Source of the DNA: Lachnospiraceae bacterium
GTDB lineage: Bacteria; Bacillota; Clostridia; Lachnospirales; Lachnospiraceae
Reading direction: 5' to 3'
Assembly (NCBI GenBank): GCA_024696005.1
Contig: JAILHF010000019.1
Span: 1-64,000 of the forward strand
Length of the DNA: 64,000 nucleotides
A program made the translations under genes and the position numbers. Below, piece after piece: positions 1 to 6,531 of this stretch. Position 1 is the stretch's first letter, and every line of letters begins with the position of its first letter. Under the pieces are notes generated by a model. The model did not search any database. It was not told the DNA's origin and was given only the letters and a program-made list of their open reading frames with translations.

Positions 1-280
1 CAACATACAAAGTCTGCTTATCCTCAGGCTTTCTGTAATATCCATAAGGCACAGCACCGCTGACACGTTTTCCGTCTCGCATTCTAGCTTTAAATACTGC
101 CTTGATTTTCTTACTCGTGTCCTTTGCATACCATTCATTCAAAATATTTAAGAATGGAGTAAAGTCATTATCTGTCGGATTGGCACTATCAATGGTGTCT
201 TTCTTTAGCGTTTTAGCGTAGTAATCAGAGTTCTTCTCGATTTTCTCTCCGATAGCCTTTATGGCTTCTTTTACGTCCAT
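1..280 (-). pseudogene. Serine recombinase remnant, 5'-truncated and cut by window edge
   Basis: The visible 93 codons open at ATG 280-278, after a GGAG site about 6 nt upstream, and run off the left edge. From about residue 33 the protein carries NDFTPFLNILNEWYAKDTSK followed by KIKAVFKARMRDGKRVSGAVPYGY. In large serine recombinases this block joins the resolvase domain to the recombinase DNA-binding domain. The catalytic N-terminal domain with its active serine should precede it but is absent; about 30 unrelated residues (MDVKEAIKAIGEK...) stand there instead. I infer a deletion fusion left by a degraded mobile element, so recombinase activity is unlikely. The stretch is visibly AT-richer than the rest of the window. 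Confidence 0.7.
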
Positions 281-291
281 CTTTTCTCCAA

Positions 292-315
292 CAAAAAAGG
301 AGACCGAAGTCTCCT
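292..315 (-). terminator. Intrinsic terminator of the toxin/immunity pair
   Basis: On the minus strand AGGAGAC-TTCG-GTCTCCT forms a 7-bp stem with a stable UUCG-type tetraloop, followed by six T. It ends transcription 20-odd bases past the immunity gene stop and separates it from the recombinase remnant. Confidence 0.85.
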
Positions 316-337
316 ATCAAATGAAAAGCCAATATTT

Positions 338-538
338 CTATGCGCTTAGTTTCACTATCTTTTGTATTTCGTTTTGATCGAAACCAATCAACCTATCTCC
401 AACATCAAGTGATAGATGTGATTCTCCATCCGTTTCATCTTCCCAAAGAATCACATCTATTTGCCCTTCGTACTCTTCGCCATCTATCGTTGTAAGCCGA
501 ATTTCGTCTCCTATATCAAAATCTGTTATTTTATCCAT
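338..538 (-). CDS. Small acidic protein, putative immunity protein for the MuF toxin
   Basis: A 66-residue acidic protein (MDKITDFDIGDEIRLTTIDG...) with alternating hydrophobic and charged residues that suggest a small beta-barrel, Sm-like in pattern. I do not recognise a named family. The start is ATG 538, with GGGAG about 10 nt upstream. It overlaps the 3' end of the toxin gene by 8 bp and is followed by a strong terminator. A small gene translationally coupled immediately downstream of a polymorphic toxin is the usual layout of an immunity gene, so the role is inferred from context only. Other possibilities are a small phage head or regulatory protein. Confidence 0.55.
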   Translation of the reverse strand: MDKITDFDIGDEIRLTTIDGEEYEGQIDVILWEDETDGESHLSLDVGDRLIGFDQNEIQKIVKLSA

Positions 539-1409
539 ACTTAGGATTCTCCCTTACTGGAACTATATGGGAACCCTCATTCCCGTGATGAATTGCTATT
601 CTTTTAGTAGGTTTCCATTCTCCATTTACAAATATATCTCCGATAGTATGGTCAAGAGTTATATATTCAACATCACCAGGAATACCAAATCGTGATATTT
701 CTATACGCCCCGTTGCAGATAACTCATCTATTAGTTGTTGTGTTTCATCATAGCTAATAGTTAATCGACTTGGTTCTCGTCCCTTTCTAACAGCAGTTGT
801 AATCTTATACTGAGGCGTTCCTTCAACGTGTTCCAAATACTTTTGTTTTTGAAGCCTCAAGCTATATCTTCCACTATCTATACGATTTCGTATTTCTATT
901 CTTGCACGTCGCTGTTGTTCTTCGTTGCTTATCGCTCCGCCGCGATTATTTGACAGAAATCCGCCAAATGTTTCAGACGCTCTTCTATCAAAACGACTTA
1001 GTAAAGAACTCTCTTCTTCATATCTCAATATACCACTATTCTCTTCGCTTGTATACTGAACTTTTTCGTCGGTTTTGTTTACTTTCCCGTCTTTATCAAC
1101 AAAAACAAGTGCGCAGCGGCAGTTGTAACACTCTTTCGGATTATAATACCAGTCGTGAGGATATCGCATAAGGCCGTTCCCGACCTCAAACATATCCCTA
1201 ATCGGTATTTTCTTCCCCTCTACCGCTCTGTGAGTCTTTCTTACACGGGCATCATTCTCGGTCTTCCATATCTTATGTGTAAACCCGTCTTCGATGGCCT
1301 GTTGCAGTTCTTCCATTCCAACTACATCATTAGCCTCGTTAACTGCCTCATTAGTGGCTCTTTCGTCAGAAGTCCAATACGGGTCTGACAAGTCCTTATC
1401 CTTCGTCAC
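531..1409 (-). CDS. Phage MuF-like head protein fragment with C-terminal Ntox50-like toxin domain
   Basis: Residues about 40-105 carry the C-terminal half of a phage Mu gpF/SPP1 gp7 minor head protein: HKIWKTENDARVRKTHRAVEG, then YPHDWYYNPKECYNCRCAL with the typical NCRC cysteines. After a charged linker, residues about 183-287 resemble the Ntox50 polymorphic-toxin domain of RNase (BECR) type: KQKYLEHVEGTPQY near its start and IHHGNEGSHIVP at its end, supplying conserved Lys/His residues. MuF heads fused to toxin domains are known from temperate phages of Firmicutes. The frame starts at GTG 1409 without a clear ribosome site, and the N-terminal helical part of MuF is missing, so the gene may be 5'-truncated. 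Toxin chemistry is family-based inference. Confidence 0.65.
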   Translation of the reverse strand: MTKDKDLSDPYWTSDERATNEAVNEANDVVGMEELQQAIEDGFTHKIWKTENDARVRKTHRAVEGKKIPIRDMFEVGNGLMRYPHDWYYNPKECYNCRCALVFVDKDGKVNKTDEKVQYTSEENSGILRYEEESSLLSRFDRRASETFGGFLSNNRGGAISNEEQQRRARIEIRNRIDSGRYSLRLQKQKYLEHVEGTPQYKITTAVRKGREPSRLTISYDETQQLIDELSATGRIEISRFGIPGDVEYITLDHTIGDIFVNGEWKPTKRIAIHHGNEGSHIVPVRENPKYG

Positions 1410-1470
1410 AGAGACGAAAAATGCAAATGATGACAGATTATAGCGACGGCCTCTATCTCATTTACACATA

Positions 1471-1494
1471 AAAAAGGATGCCAACGGCATCCTT
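1471..1494 (-). terminator. Intrinsic terminator after the zinc-ribbon gene
   Basis: On the minus strand AAGGATGCC-GTT-GGCATCCTT is a 9-bp perfect stem with a three-base loop, followed by a T run. It lies 22 bp beyond the stop of the out-of-frame extension of the zinc-ribbon gene and well beyond its in-frame stop, so the transcript covers both. Confidence 0.85.
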
Positions 1495-1516
1495 CATCTT
1501 TTTGAAATCATGGTGA

Positions 1517-1770
1517 TCATCCCCCGAACAGCTTTGACAAAAGATACGCAAGGTATCCGGAATCGTCTCGTTTCATGTACCCCGTAAGCAGTTCGGCGTT
1601 GCTCAACGCAGGTTTCCCCTTCGATATCTTTATCTTTTTTTCGTTGTCCTGATCGGATCGGAAGAAAATTTCGGGTTAAAACCATCCAAATACTGTTGGT
1701 ATCCGCAATATGGACAGTTAAAATCTTCGGGGCTTATTTGCTTGGCGCAGTTTATGCATATCCATCTCAT
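1517..1770 (-). CDS. Small zinc-ribbon protein, possibly frameshifted
   Basis: ATG 1770 has GAGGTG at good spacing and a consensus promoter just upstream. The in-frame product is 46 residues, ending at TAA 1632-1630, and starts MRWICINCAKQISPEDFNC followed by PYCGY: two CxxC knuckles of a zinc ribbon. The stop lies a few bases after a run of seven A. Moving one base back at that run opens a frame reading KIKISKGKPALSNAELLTGY and onward to LLSKLFGG, stopping at 1517 just before the terminator, for about 83 residues in total. The continuation reads like real protein. It could be a ribosomal frameshift, a sequencing or natural indel in an A run, or chance. Function unknown; probably cargo of the phage remnant. 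Confidence 0.55.
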
Positions 1771-1789
1771 ACCATCACCTCTTTCTCAC

Positions 1790-1819
1790 AATATAGCAAG
1801 AGAACGGCAACATCGTCAA
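1790..1819 (-). promoter_or_regulatory. Promoter of the zinc-ribbon gene
   Basis: On the minus strand TTGACG (1819-1814), an 18-base spacer and TATATT (1795-1790). The predicted start of transcription is only about ten bases ahead of the Shine-Dalgarno site, giving a very short leader. Confidence 0.75.
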
Positions 1820-1913
1820 TATGGAGCGGGGCATGCAAGCCAAGATTATCAGCGCGACCACTTGACACTTGGTAAAGTGTTCGTTTGGGGATTTTTAAGC
1901 GGAATACAGGCAT

Positions 1914-1950
1914 AAAAAAATGGGATGAAATCGGCTTTTCATCCCATTTT
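1914..1950 (-). terminator. Terminator downstream of tRNA-Lys
   Basis: A near-perfect 14-bp stem (AAAATGGGATGAAA paired with TTTCATCCCATTTT) with a six-base loop and a run of T on the minus strand. It ends the tRNA transcript and is flanked by A/T runs on both sides, so it could also work in the other direction. Confidence 0.85.
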
Positions 1951-1954
1951 TCCG

Positions 1955-2027
1955 TGAGCCACGCGGGACTCGAACCCGCGACAACTTGATTAAAAGTCAA
2001 GTGCTCTACCACCTGAGCTAGTGGCCC
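1955..2027 (-). tRNA. tRNA-Lys (anticodon TTT)
   Basis: A 73-base cloverleaf reads on the minus strand. The acceptor arm is GGGCCAC with GTGGCTC and discriminator A. The D-arm is AGCTCAGGTGGTAGAGC, the anticodon loop CTTTTAA gives anticodon TTT, and the T-arm is GCGGGTTCGAGTCCCGC. The CCA end is not encoded. It stands alone with its own terminator and marks the boundary between the AT-rich phage-like remnant and the GC-rich chromosome, which makes it a plausible old insertion border. Confidence 0.95.
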
Positions 2028-2084
2028 TTTCTCAAACGCACTTAGCTATTCTATCATTTATTCCCTATGCTGTCAATTCCCTCT

Positions 2085-2507
2085 TCATTCCGCCCTGAAA
2101 ACCATCGTCACCGTTCCCTTGTTGTTTGTAAGAGTCAGCTTGTCCCCTTCGATGACGGCGTCCATGGTCTGGTCGGTATCGTCAAAACGGATCAGATAAT
2201 GTGTATCATCCGTCTTCTCAAGCACGCCCTCATGGTCTTTTCCGTTGTTTGAAACGACGCAGCTGCTTCCGTCGGTGCAGCTGAAGGTCGGCGCTTTCTC
2301 GCGCACATCAGAAAGCAGATCCTCCGCCTTCGTTGTTTCCCCGTTTACCGTGAACTCTTCCAGCTCCCAGGCCGAGGTGATGGCCGCATCGCCGGAAGTA
2401 CTCTCCGCAGTGACATTCTCTTTCGGAGCGTTCCCCTCTGAAGCGCAGGCGCAAAGCAGCGCCGCAAGGATCAAGACACCGGCCGTCCGGCAAACATTCT
2501 TTTTCAT
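2085..2507 (-). CDS. Small secreted lipoprotein of unknown function
   Basis: A 140-residue protein from ATG 2507, chosen because GGGGGAG precedes it; an ATG eight codons further upstream has no such site. The N-terminus MKKNVCRTAGVLILAALLCAC ends in a lipobox, so the mature protein should be lipid-anchored outside the cell. The mature part is acidic, with a beta-rich C-terminus ending in TLTNNKGTVTMVFRAE, a pattern often seen in small lipocalin-like Firmicute lipoproteins. No family was recognised. A terminator stands only 25 bases ahead of its start codon, so its expression may depend on readthrough from the regulator gene. Confidence 0.75.
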   Translation of the reverse strand: MKKNVCRTAGVLILAALLCACASEGNAPKENVTAESTSGDAAITSAWELEEFTVNGETTKAEDLLSDVREKAPTFSCTDGSSCVVSNNGKDHEGVLEKTDDTHYLIRFDDTDQTMDAVIEGDKLTLTNNKGTVTMVFRAE

Positions 2508-2527
2508 TTTTCTCCCCCTCTTCTTCT

Positions 2528-2557
2528 GCAAAAATACACCCCGGATGGGGTGTATTT
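2528..2557 (-). terminator. Terminator between regulator and lipoprotein genes
   Basis: On the minus strand AAATACACCCC-ATCC-GGGGTGTATTT forms an 11-bp stem followed by T. It sits just past the stop of the REC-GGDEF gene and just ahead of the lipoprotein ribosome site. Confidence 0.8.
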
Positions 2558-2586
2558 CTGAATCCTGTTATTGTTCAGCAAAAGAC

Positions 2587-3921
2587 TTACCCGCGGATAT
2601 CCTTCACATAGATCTGAAGGTGGATCTTTCCGCTTCCCATCTTGCCTTCGTAATCCTTGTTGATGCGCTCGACAACGGGCTGCAGCTCCGCCGCGCTGGT
2701 ATTCGGAAGCGCGAGCAGCATCTGCCGGTTGGAATATCTGGAGCACACGTCGCTGCGGCGCAGGCAGGTGAAGAGGCTCTGGTCCAGGACCGCGATCGCC
2801 TTTTCCATCTCTTCGCTCGAAGGAAGATATCCCTCTTCCGGAAGCAGGTTCAAAAGCACGGCTGCCAGACGGATCTCTCCGCGCTCCGCCTGACGGCAGA
2901 GATAATTGAACACATACTGGAATGCATAGTAGTCCAGAACATACGAACCTTTTTCCACATCGGAACGGCGGAGCTTTTCGTACAGATCGTCCAGTCCGGC
3001 GATCCCGCCCTTGCCTTCCACGGCCGCCTGGCTGTAGAAATGCATGGAATTCTTACCGTTCTGCTTCACATGGTACAGGGCCTTGTCCGCCGCATTGTAA
3101 AGGAGCGGCAGATTGTCGCCGTCCTCCGGGCACATCGCGATACCGATGGAAACGGAGGAATTGCCTTCCAGATGGAACTCGGTCAGACGGGCCTGCATGT
3201 CCTGGATGATGCCGCGCGCCTTGCGCCCCACACCGTCCTTGTCGGTCGCCCCGGCGATGTAAGCCAGGAAACGGTCGCCGCCGATCCTGCAGAGCACGTC
3301 ATCGGAATCGGTATAATGTCCTATGATCTCGGCAAGCACCTTCAGCAGGTTATCACCTGCAGTCATGCCGAAATAGCTGTTGATCACTTTCAGGTTATCC
3401 ATGCCCACCAGGATCAGGGCACCCATGCTGCCGGCATTGATGCGCGAATCGATCAGCTGCCAGCCGTATTCACCGTTGATCAGACCCGTGAGCTGGTCCC
3501 TTCCGACACCATCGGGGATCGCATTTCTTTCGGATTCCGCATAAAATCCGGCTTTTTCCAGATTCAGGAAAACCTGCTCCATGCGGATCTGCAGATCGCT
3601 GGGGATAAAAGGCTTTACGATATAATCCAGAGCACCGACCTCTTTGCATTTCCGCTCGATCTCGGGATTGCGGTCACCGGTCATGACCACCACCGGGATA
3701 TTGGCCGTACTCTGATTGGAACGGATGCGGCTGATCACTTCAAAGCCGTCCATGAAGGGCATGTTCAGATCCAGGAGGATCAGATCCGGTATGCTTGTGG
3801 AAAGGAACTGCATCGCCTGAAGACCAGATGCGCAGGTCGACAGCTTGTACTGCGTTCCCAGCACGATCTTGGCACAGTCAAGATTGACGGTATCGTCATC
3901 CACGATCAAAACGTGTTTCAT
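2587..3921 (-). CDS. Response regulator with REC and two degenerate GGDEF-like domains
   Basis: A 444-residue cytoplasmic protein. REC domain at 1-120: acidic pocket D8/D9, phosphoacceptor D51 in LILLDLNMPFMDG, switch residue T81, K103 in IVKPF. A GGDEF-fold domain at about 145-295 has RIGGDRF at 214-218, so the catalytic glutamate of GG(D/E)EF is an arginine. Diguanylate cyclase activity is therefore unlikely. The last 120 residues look like a second, still more eroded GGDEF-type domain, with no signature left where GGDEF would be (RYSNRQML). I infer a phosphorylation-controlled effector that binds nucleotide or partner proteins rather than making c-di-GMP. A consensus promoter lies upstream; the cognate kinase is not in the window. 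Confidence 0.85.
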   Translation of the reverse strand: MKHVLIVDDDTVNLDCAKIVLGTQYKLSTCASGLQAMQFLSTSIPDLILLDLNMPFMDGFEVISRIRSNQSTANIPVVVMTGDRNPEIERKCKEVGALDYIVKPFIPSDLQIRMEQVFLNLEKAGFYAESERNAIPDGVGRDQLTGLINGEYGWQLIDSRINAGSMGALILVGMDNLKVINSYFGMTAGDNLLKVLAEIIGHYTDSDDVLCRIGGDRFLAYIAGATDKDGVGRKARGIIQDMQARLTEFHLEGNSSVSIGIAMCPEDGDNLPLLYNAADKALYHVKQNGKNSMHFYSQAAVEGKGGIAGLDDLYEKLRRSDVEKGSYVLDYYAFQYVFNYLCRQAERGEIRLAAVLLNLLPEEGYLPSSEEMEKAIAVLDQSLFTCLRRSDVCSRYSNRQMLLALPNTSAAELQPVVERINKDYEGKMGSGKIHLQIYVKDIRG

Positions 3922-4017
3922 GTTATTCCCCTTTCTATCCCCTCAAGGATATACACCGGCTATCCCTCAGGACCGCCCCCCTGTTTTGACGAACCTGTTT
4001 TGGCTCATACGCTTAAT

Positions 4018-4046
4018 ATTATACCGTTTTCGTCGTCTTACCGCAA
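4018..4046 (-). promoter_or_regulatory. Promoter of the REC-GGDEF gene
   Basis: Minus-strand TTGCGG (4046-4041), 17-base spacer, TATAAT (4023-4018), about 95 bases ahead of the start codon. Confidence 0.7.
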
Positions 4047-4109
4047 GAAAAACCGCAACAGTTTTCCTTTTTTTCCGTTCCGGCCTTTCCCGAAATGCCT
4101 GCGCCGTGC

Positions 4110-6368
4110 TTAATAATTCTTCAGCATTTTCAGCTCATTGCGGAGCTCATCCACGGTCTGCTTCGGAAGTCCCAGCGTCTGGACCGCATCCAGGAACTTA
4201 TCCGGTTCGCAATCCTGCGCATAGCTCAGGAAATCCATCGAGCCTTTGATCTTTGTCACGTTCTTCTTGGCGGGAAGATCGATCCCCTTCGACTCGGACA
4301 TGGCCACAACATAGGACAGGCTGACGATCGGAGAACCGTTATCCTCAAGGGCATAGGTCGTGCTGCTCTTGAGCCCGTCAAGCTCGGAACGGATCACCAG
4401 CTCACCGTCCAGCATGTTCATGAGGTTCTTGATCTCCTTGTAATCGGAGGATTTCCGGTTTGCTTCCACGATCTTGTCAAAGATCGGCTCCATGTCCATG
4501 CGGAAGGTTCCGCCTTTCAGGCCGACATTTTCCAGCGAGCCGTCCAGTTCCAGATCTCCGTCGTCCATCACCGCATGGAAGTCCATGTTCAGACCCTTGA
4601 GTCCCAGAGAACCGACACCGGTCACATTCAGGAACTCGTCCTTACCTTCCACACAGCTGATCTCGCTGTAAAGCTTTGTTCCCTTCATGATCCATGCGCC
4701 GAAGAAATAATCCATGCCCTCTTCGACCTTCACGCCGGCGATCGAGCCGTCGGAAGCCACATACACGGTCACATCAGGCTCATGATCAAACACCTGGTCA
4801 TCCAGTTTGTCCAGCGCATCGTCGATGCCCTTCGTCAATTCCGTCCAAAGCTCCTCCGCCATGTCCTCGGATCCGCTCTGTTTCGTGAAATTGTAGAACA
4901 GGTCCTCCAGCTCGTCATCTTCTTTGATCGTATTCAGGAGTTCTTCGGTCATGGCCCGCTGGGTATCCTCATCCAGCGAAAACCTGAGCGTCGTGAGGCT
5001 GCGGCTCACCCCGTTCACCTCAACGGATTCCTTGTCCTTCTCCACATCCTTGATCTGATCGAGCATCAGCTTGAAATAGCGGTCGTAGAGCGTCTGCATC
5101 GTTTTGGAACTCGGAAGCATCTCGCGGACATTTCCGCCGTTACCCAGAATGCTGTCCAGCTGCTCGAGCTCATCGTCCTTCAGGAAGCCGGAGAAATCGA
5201 TGCCGGCATAATCCTCGTTCAGTTCCGGGATCTTCGCATACAGAGTCCGGCTATCAATGTCGTAGATCTCCTCCGCATTCAGGATCGGATCCCTGTCTTT
5301 GAGCTGCAGGTTCTGGCTGGCGCGCAGGCGCTCCTCCGTGCGCTCCATTTCCCAGTTCAGCGCGATATTCTCGTACGCGCTCAGATCCAGCTCCACATCG
5401 TCCGTGCCGTACATGCCGATACGGTACTTATAGTTGTTGAAAACAGTCGAAAGATTGGTCTCCGCATACTCCAGGAGATCGTCGTTGAGCTCGAGACGTA
5501 TTTCCCCTTCGGTCTTCATGTCCTTGATCTTGCCCAGCTCCGAGGTGCTCTTGTCGTATTCGCCGATCCATTCGCTGATATTGAGCTCTTTGTTCATCAC
5601 ATAACGGAAATACTCATCCGGCTCCATCGTCATGCTTGCCCAGGTGTTTGCGATGGTATCGCGCATCAGGAAGCATACGATGCCGGCTCCCAGCAGCAGA
5701 AGGACCACAAGCGCCAGTACCAGCGGAAGGATCGGACGCTTTTTGGCGGGCGGCTGGGGCATTTCGGGATGCGATGCCGCAAATGCCGAAGAAATGACAC
5801 CCTCGCGGGGGATATAATTGGGATCACCCTGATCCCCGCCCTGGGGAGGCTGCGTGAAGCCGCCGCCACCCTGCGCAGATCCGCCGTCAGCAGGCTGGCC
5901 GAAGCTGCCGCCATCCTGGGCCGGCTGCGTGAAGCTGCTATTCGCGTCCTGCGCAAAGCCTCCGTCGGCAGGCTGGCCGAAGCTTCCGCTCATATCCTGC
6001 GTCGGCTGCGTGAAGCTGCTTCCCATATCCTGGCTCGGCTGGCTGAAGCTGTCGCTGTCCTGGGCAGGCTGGCCGAAGCTGCCGCTATCCTGGGCCGGCT
6101 GCGTGAAGCTGCTGTTCGTGTCCTGCGCAAAGCCTCCGTCGGCAGGCTGGCCGAAGCTGCCGCTATCCTGTGTAAAGCTGCCATCGGTGGACTGGCCGAA
6201 GCTTCCGCCATCCTGGGCCGGCTGCGTAAAACTGCCGCCATCCTGCGCCGGCATGTTCACCGCTTCCTGCGAAGGCACATTTATGCTATCCTGTCCCGGC
6301 TGCACTGCAGGGTCGTTTCCCTGCGGCGTGCCGGGCACATTCCCGTTCATGTTATCCGATCCATCCAT
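4110..6368 (-). CDS. Single-pass membrane protein with Gln/Gly/Phe-rich repeats and large extracellular domain
   Basis: A 752-residue protein from ATG 6368, selected by GGGAGGAG seven bases upstream. Residues about 1-190 are a low-complexity, presumably cytoplasmic tail built from imperfect copies of FTQPAQDGGSFGQPA. A basic stretch and one transmembrane helix follow (KKRPILPLVLALVVLLLLGAGIVCFLMRD). The remaining 500 or so residues are acidic, without cysteines forming obvious pairs, and predicted outside. The layout resembles unannotated Lachnospiraceae surface proteins with Gln-rich cytoplasmic tails; I recognise no catalytic motif. A strong promoter lies 104 bases upstream, and it appears to be transcribed alone. 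Confidence 0.8.
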   Translation of the reverse strand: MDGSDNMNGNVPGTPQGNDPAVQPGQDSINVPSQEAVNMPAQDGGSFTQPAQDGGSFGQSTDGSFTQDSGSFGQPADGGFAQDTNSSFTQPAQDSGSFGQPAQDSDSFSQPSQDMGSSFTQPTQDMSGSFGQPADGGFAQDANSSFTQPAQDGGSFGQPADGGSAQGGGGFTQPPQGGDQGDPNYIPREGVISSAFAASHPEMPQPPAKKRPILPLVLALVVLLLLGAGIVCFLMRDTIANTWASMTMEPDEYFRYVMNKELNISEWIGEYDKSTSELGKIKDMKTEGEIRLELNDDLLEYAETNLSTVFNNYKYRIGMYGTDDVELDLSAYENIALNWEMERTEERLRASQNLQLKDRDPILNAEEIYDIDSRTLYAKIPELNEDYAGIDFSGFLKDDELEQLDSILGNGGNVREMLPSSKTMQTLYDRYFKLMLDQIKDVEKDKESVEVNGVSRSLTTLRFSLDEDTQRAMTEELLNTIKEDDELEDLFYNFTKQSGSEDMAEELWTELTKGIDDALDKLDDQVFDHEPDVTVYVASDGSIAGVKVEEGMDYFFGAWIMKGTKLYSEISCVEGKDEFLNVTGVGSLGLKGLNMDFHAVMDDGDLELDGSLENVGLKGGTFRMDMEPIFDKIVEANRKSSDYKEIKNLMNMLDGELVIRSELDGLKSSTTYALEDNGSPIVSLSYVVAMSESKGIDLPAKKNVTKIKGSMDFLSYAQDCEPDKFLDAVQTLGLPKQTVDELRNELKMLKNY
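5858..6240 (-). repeat. Imperfect tandem repeats coding a Gln-rich tail
   Basis: Around ten imperfect units encode (F)TQPAQD(G/S)GSFGQPA(D) variants, separated in places by FAQD(A/T)NSS. The DNA units are similar enough that slippage or recombination could change the copy number. They lie wholly within the coding frame of the membrane protein. Confidence 0.8.
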
Positions 6369-6471
6369 AATCGTTCTCCTCCCTTTCCCGAACTGTGATA
6401 TCGGGGTCAAATAGTCGCAAAGGACATGTTTGATATCAAGTCAGGGGTAAATACCATCCGACCCACGCATC

Positions 6472-6501
6472 ATTATATAAAATATAGTAAAACACTGTCA
6501 A
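6472..6501 (-). promoter_or_regulatory. Strong promoter of the repeat membrane protein
   Basis: Minus-strand TTGACA (6501-6496) and TATAAT (6477-6472), both perfect consensus, with an 18-base A/T-rich spacer. It lies between the two flanking minus-strand genes. Confidence 0.85.
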
Positions 6502-6531
6502 ATCCGACCCGCAGCGGGATGGCGTAAAGCC

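Noticed and set aside
1767-2012. 81-residue frame across tRNA-Lys
   Set aside because: Its first part is a translation of the tRNA itself; no ribosome site, and a terminator lies inside it.
2245-4113. Very long open frame on the plus strand opposite the regulator and lipoprotein genes
   Set aside because: It is antisense to genes with clear domains and ribosome sites. GC-rich codon bias on the minus strand opens such frames; the same holds for long plus-strand frames at 4095-6398, 11068-12876, 25244-26569, 45473-48652 and 58390-61170.
5858-6240. CRISPR-like array
   Set aside because: The repeats are in frame, vary like protein repeats and have no constant-length unique spacers.
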